Assembly (NCBI GenBank): GCA_012515365.1
Contig: JAAYYM010000421.1
Span: 1-5,967, forward strand
From: Clostridia bacterium
Lineage (GTDB): Bacteria; Bacillota_A; Clostridia; Lachnospirales; Lachnospiraceae
DNA length: 5,967 nucleotides
Direction: 5' to 3'
Shown here in pieces: positions 3,159 through 5,967 of this stretch (its first letter is position 1; every line of letters begins with the position of its first letter). A program made the translations under genes and the position numbers. The notes under the pieces were generated by a model that made no database searches, had not been told where the DNA came from, and worked only from the letters and a program-made list of their open reading frames with translations.

Positions 3159-5967
3159 ATGAAATTTGAATTATCATTAGCACAGACCGAAATTTTTAAG
3201 AAAGAGGAATATTACAGTCAAACAAGCATCAATAATATATCGTTTTCAATAAAATTTAAAAATGGAATTGAATATGAGAAGTTGAATTCAATAATTAATA
3301 CTGCTATAAAAAAAAATCCTGTTTTAAGGATTAAGATTACGAAAGAAGATGATACTGTAAAACAATATTATAGTGACAGTACGGTTAAGTCGCATCCTTT
3401 TTTTGTTTTTAAAAATAGAAATGAATATAAAAAGTGGATAAACGAAATTCGTGGAGAATGCATATTCGATTTTGATGCAGATTTATACAGATTTTATACA
3501 GTTAAAATATTAGAAGAAAAAATAGTTGAACTGGTTGTAGTTGTTCATCATATTATTGGAGATGCAATTACTGCTTATAACTTAATAAAATATATAATTG
3601 ATTTATCTGACGGTGAGTATTGTTCAGAAAGTAATGATTATAAGGAATATGTTGATAAGGAAAAGATATATATTTTATCTAAAATTTTTGATAAAGATAA
3701 AGAGTATTGGAAAAATAAAGTTACTAATTATAGCGGACAAAGTTTAATTAATGTTGATTCATTAAGTAATATTCTTGGAGCAGGATATGATATATTTATT
3801 ACTGATGATTTGACAAATAAAATAAAGAATTTTTGTATAAAAAATGATATTAGTATTCCTTGTTTTTTTTATGGTATCTCTCTTTTATATAAGGGAAAAT
3901 CCACACTAAGTGATAATGCGTCTATTGCAGTTGCCCTGCATAATCGAAATAAAAATCTGCTTGATCATCTCGGACTTTATGTTACGGTTTTACCGCTGAT
4001 TATAGATATTGAAAATGGGCTATCGTTTTTGGAATTCATTAAAATAGTGAAAAATAATGAATTAAAAATGTTAAAACACCATAGGTATTCATATGGTTTG
4101 CTTACTGAGGGAATGAGTCAAAAAAGTGGATTGATTGATTTTCTTGTTTCGTATCAAACTATATCTTTTAAAGAATTTGAAAAAAAGGGATATAGTATTA
4201 AATGGTTAGACAATATTCATGTTGCAGATTTGACATTGACTATCAGTGAGAGAGAAAATGAAAGTTTTTATTTTGAATATGATTATCCACAGATGTGCTT
4301 GACTGAAAAGGATATAATAAGGACTCACAATCAAATTGTAAATATAATTAGACAAGTAATTGAGAATCCAATACTTAAATTGGAAAAGATCAAGGTTATT
4401 ACACCTGGGGAAGAAAATTTAATTCTCAACGACTTCAACGCAACCGAGTCAGAATACCCAAGAAATAAGACAATAGCAGACCTTTTTGAAGAGCAGGTCA
4501 AGAAGACACCTGATAATATTGCTTTGGTGTTTGAAGGCAAGAAAATGACATATGCAGAGCTTGATGAAAAGGCAAACCGACTTGCAAACAGGCTTATTGA
4601 AAAGGGAGTAAAGAGCGGAGATTATGTAGCACTGTTCATAGAGAGAAGCTTTGAGATGGTAATCGGAATGTATGGAATAATCAAGGCCGGAGGCATATAT
4701 GTTCCGATAAATACAATGTATCCGGAGGACAGAGTAGAGTACATAATCAAAGACTGCGGAGCAAAAATACTTCTGTGCGGAGCAACACCTCTTGAAGTAG
4801 AATTCAGCGGAGAAAAGATAGATCTCAGAACAGAAGAAGCATACAGCCAGAACAATATTGCACCTAAGGTAGATATCGATCCTGAGAGCGGACTTTATGT
4901 TATATATACATCAGGAACGACCGGAAAGCCAAAGGGAGTAGAGATCATGCATAAGAACGTTGTAAGACTGATGTTCAACGATGATTTTGAGTATGATTTC
5001 AATGAGAATGATGTATGGACGATGTTCCATTCCTATGGATTTGACTTCTCAGTATGGGAGATGTATGGAGCAACACTTTACGGAGGAAAGCTTGTAGTAG
5101 TAAGTGAAGACGAAGCAAAGGATCCCGAAGTATTTATAAAGCTGCTGAGAGAGCAGAAGGTAACTGTGCTTAATCAGGTTCCGACAGCATTCTACAATCT
5201 TATGAGGGTAGACAACGGAGAGAAGCTTTACGTAAGATATCTCATATTCGGAGGAGAAGCATTAAATCCGACAAAGCTGAGAGACTGGAGAGAAAAGCAT
5301 CCTGAGTGCAAGATCGTGAATATGTATGGAATAACTGAAACAACAGTACACGTAACATACAGAGAGATCGGAGATGCAGAGATCGAAAGAGGAATCAGCG
5401 ATATAGGAAAGGCAATCCCGACGCTGAAAACGTACATAATGAACGGAGATACAATGTGCGGAATAGGAATCCCAGGAGAGCTTTGTGTAACCGGAGAAGG
5501 ACTTGCACGAGGATATCTTAACAGGCCGGAACTGACAGCCCAGAAGTTTGTAAAGAATCCGTTTGGAGAAGGAAGAATGTACCGTTCAGGTGACCTGGCA
5601 AAGTGGCTGCCTGATGGAAATCTTGAGTATCTTGGACGAATTGATGAGCAGGTAAAGGTAAGAGGCTTCAGAATCGAGCTTGGAGAGATCGAGACAAGGA
5701 TAAGAGAAGTAGAAGGCATAAGCGATTGTGCAGTAATAGCCAAGGCAGACAGAAACGGAGAGAATGCAATATTTGCATACTACACCGGAGATGTTGAGGT
5801 CGATGCGGTAGTAATAAGAGAGCAGCTCAGCATAAATTTGCCAGACTATATGATACCAGCATATATGATGCAGATAGAAACGCTGCCGATAACAAGAAAC
5901 GGAAAGCTTGACAGAAGAGCCCTTCCGGAGATTGAAGCAAAGGCAACAAGAGTATATGTTGCACCAA
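3159..5967 (+). CDS. Non-ribosomal peptide synthetase, C-A module predicted to load L-threonine (3' end outside window)
   Basis: The frame is open for 936 codons to the right edge. Residues 1 to about 425 are a condensation domain: LSLAQTEIF at the start, the catalytic motif as H130-H131-I-I-G-D135-A136 (canonical HHxxxDG, Gly replaced by Ala) and GLYVTVLPL at 272-280. The linker LNDFNATESEYP leads to an adenylation domain from about 438, which activates an amino acid with ATP. Its motifs are MTYAELDEKAN (463 on), TSGTTGKPKG (584-593), FDFSVWE (628 on), NMYGITETT (721-729), YRSGDL (808-813), GRIDEQVKVRGFRIELGE (826-843) and NGKLDR (914-919). The pocket residues D629, F630, W633, N672, I696, G698, M722, V730, H731 and K916 spell DFWNIGMVHK, the known threonine code. 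A carrier domain should follow just beyond YVAP. A C domain at the start of the apparent first gene implies an acyl or peptidyl donor. The C domain is far more AT-rich than the A domain. Confidence 0.96.
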   Translation, partial: MKFELSLAQTEIFKKEEYYSQTSINNISFSIKFKNGIEYEKLNSIINTAIKKNPVLRIKITKEDDTVKQYYSDSTVKSHPFFVFKNRNEYKKWINEIRGECIFDFDADLYRFYTVKILEEKIVELVVVVHHIIGDAITAYNLIKYIIDLSDGEYCSESNDYKEYVDKEKIYILSKIFDKDKEYWKNKVTNYSGQSLINVDSLSNILGAGYDIFITDDLTNKIKNFCIKNDISIPCFFYGISLLYKGKSTLSDNASIAVALHNRNKNLLDHLGLYVTVLPLIIDIENGLSFLEFIKIVKNNELKMLKHHRYSYGLLTEGMSQKSGLIDFLVSYQTISFKEFEKKGYSIKWLDNIHVADLTLTISERENESFYFEYDYPQMCLTEKDIIRTHNQIVNIIRQVIENPILKLEKIKVITPGEENLILNDFNATESEYPRNKTIADLFEEQVKKTPDNIALVFEGKKMTYAELDEKANRLANRLIEKGVKSGDYVALFIERSFEMVIGMYGIIKAGGIYVPINTMYPEDRVEYIIKDCGAKILLCGATPLEVEFSGEKIDLRTEEAYSQNNIAPKVDIDPESGLYVIYTSGTTGKPKGVEIMHKNVVRLMFNDDFEYDFNENDVWTMFHSYGFDFSVWEMYGATLYGGKLVVVSEDEAKDPEVFIKLLREQKVTVLNQVPTAFYNLMRVDNGEKLYVRYLIFGGEALNPTKLRDWREKHPECKIVNMYGITETTVHVTYREIGDAEIERGISDIGKAIPTLKTYIMNGDTMCGIGIPGELCVTGEGLARGYLNRPELTAQKFVKNPFGEGRMYRSGDLAKWLPDGNLEYLGRIDEQVKVRGFRIELGEIETRIREVEGISDCAVIAKADRNGENAIFAYYTGDVEVDAVVIREQLSINLPDYMIPAYMMQIETLPITRNGKLDRRALPEIEAKATRVYVAP

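Noticed and set aside
4331..5743. Three minus-strand frames (4331-4540, 4622-4855, 5228-5743)
   Set aside because: All lie opposite the adenylation domain, whose motifs are complete in the plus frame. The purine-rich coding strand makes stop-free antisense frames likely.

Overview
The window looks like chromosomal DNA of a low-GC Gram-positive gut or rumen bacterium, probably a Clostridia member such as Ruminococcus or a Lachnospiraceae relative. The reasons are AAAGGAG-type ribosome binding sites, a GH3 exo-glucanase with a lipoprotein leader, and AT-rich intergenic DNA. The genus is inference only.

Layout. (1) 1-1040, minus strand: the N-terminal 346 codons of a secreted GH3 beta-glucosidase / beta-glucan exohydrolase, with its own RBS and promoter and a 13-bp hairpin terminator just upstream that insulates it. 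(2) About 1190-2130: a graveyard of broken genes. It holds the 5' stub of an IS3-type transposase orfA (+), a 141-bp imperfect inverted repeat, and a minus-strand pseudogene of unrecognised family with an in-frame TAG and a frameshift. (3) 2130-3158: about 1 kb of very AT-rich DNA with no intact gene. It contains a textbook TTGACA-17-TATAAT promoter, a possible remnant of a LytTR-type regulator, several hairpins, three tandem 18-bp repeats, and a large hairpin ending in nine T's. A second promoter and a good RBS follow. (4) 3159-5967, plus strand, open at the right edge: the start of a non-ribosomal peptide synthetase with an N-terminal condensation domain and an adenylation domain. The ten specificity residues of the adenylation domain read DFWNIGMVHK, the classical threonine code.

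How it fits together. The GH3 enzyme is ordinary carbohydrate catabolism and points away from the rest. The NRPS looks like the first gene of a biosynthetic cluster running off to the right. It begins with a condensation domain, so its threonine is probably acylated by an upstream donor, either a fatty acid or another synthetase. Base composition jumps inside this one gene: the C domain is very AT-rich and the A domain is much closer to balanced. The break lies at the C-A linker, which suggests domain-level recombination. The transposase stub, pseudogenes and AT-rich leader between catabolic gene and NRPS suggest an insertion boundary for the cluster. The structured leader is the least explained part of the window.
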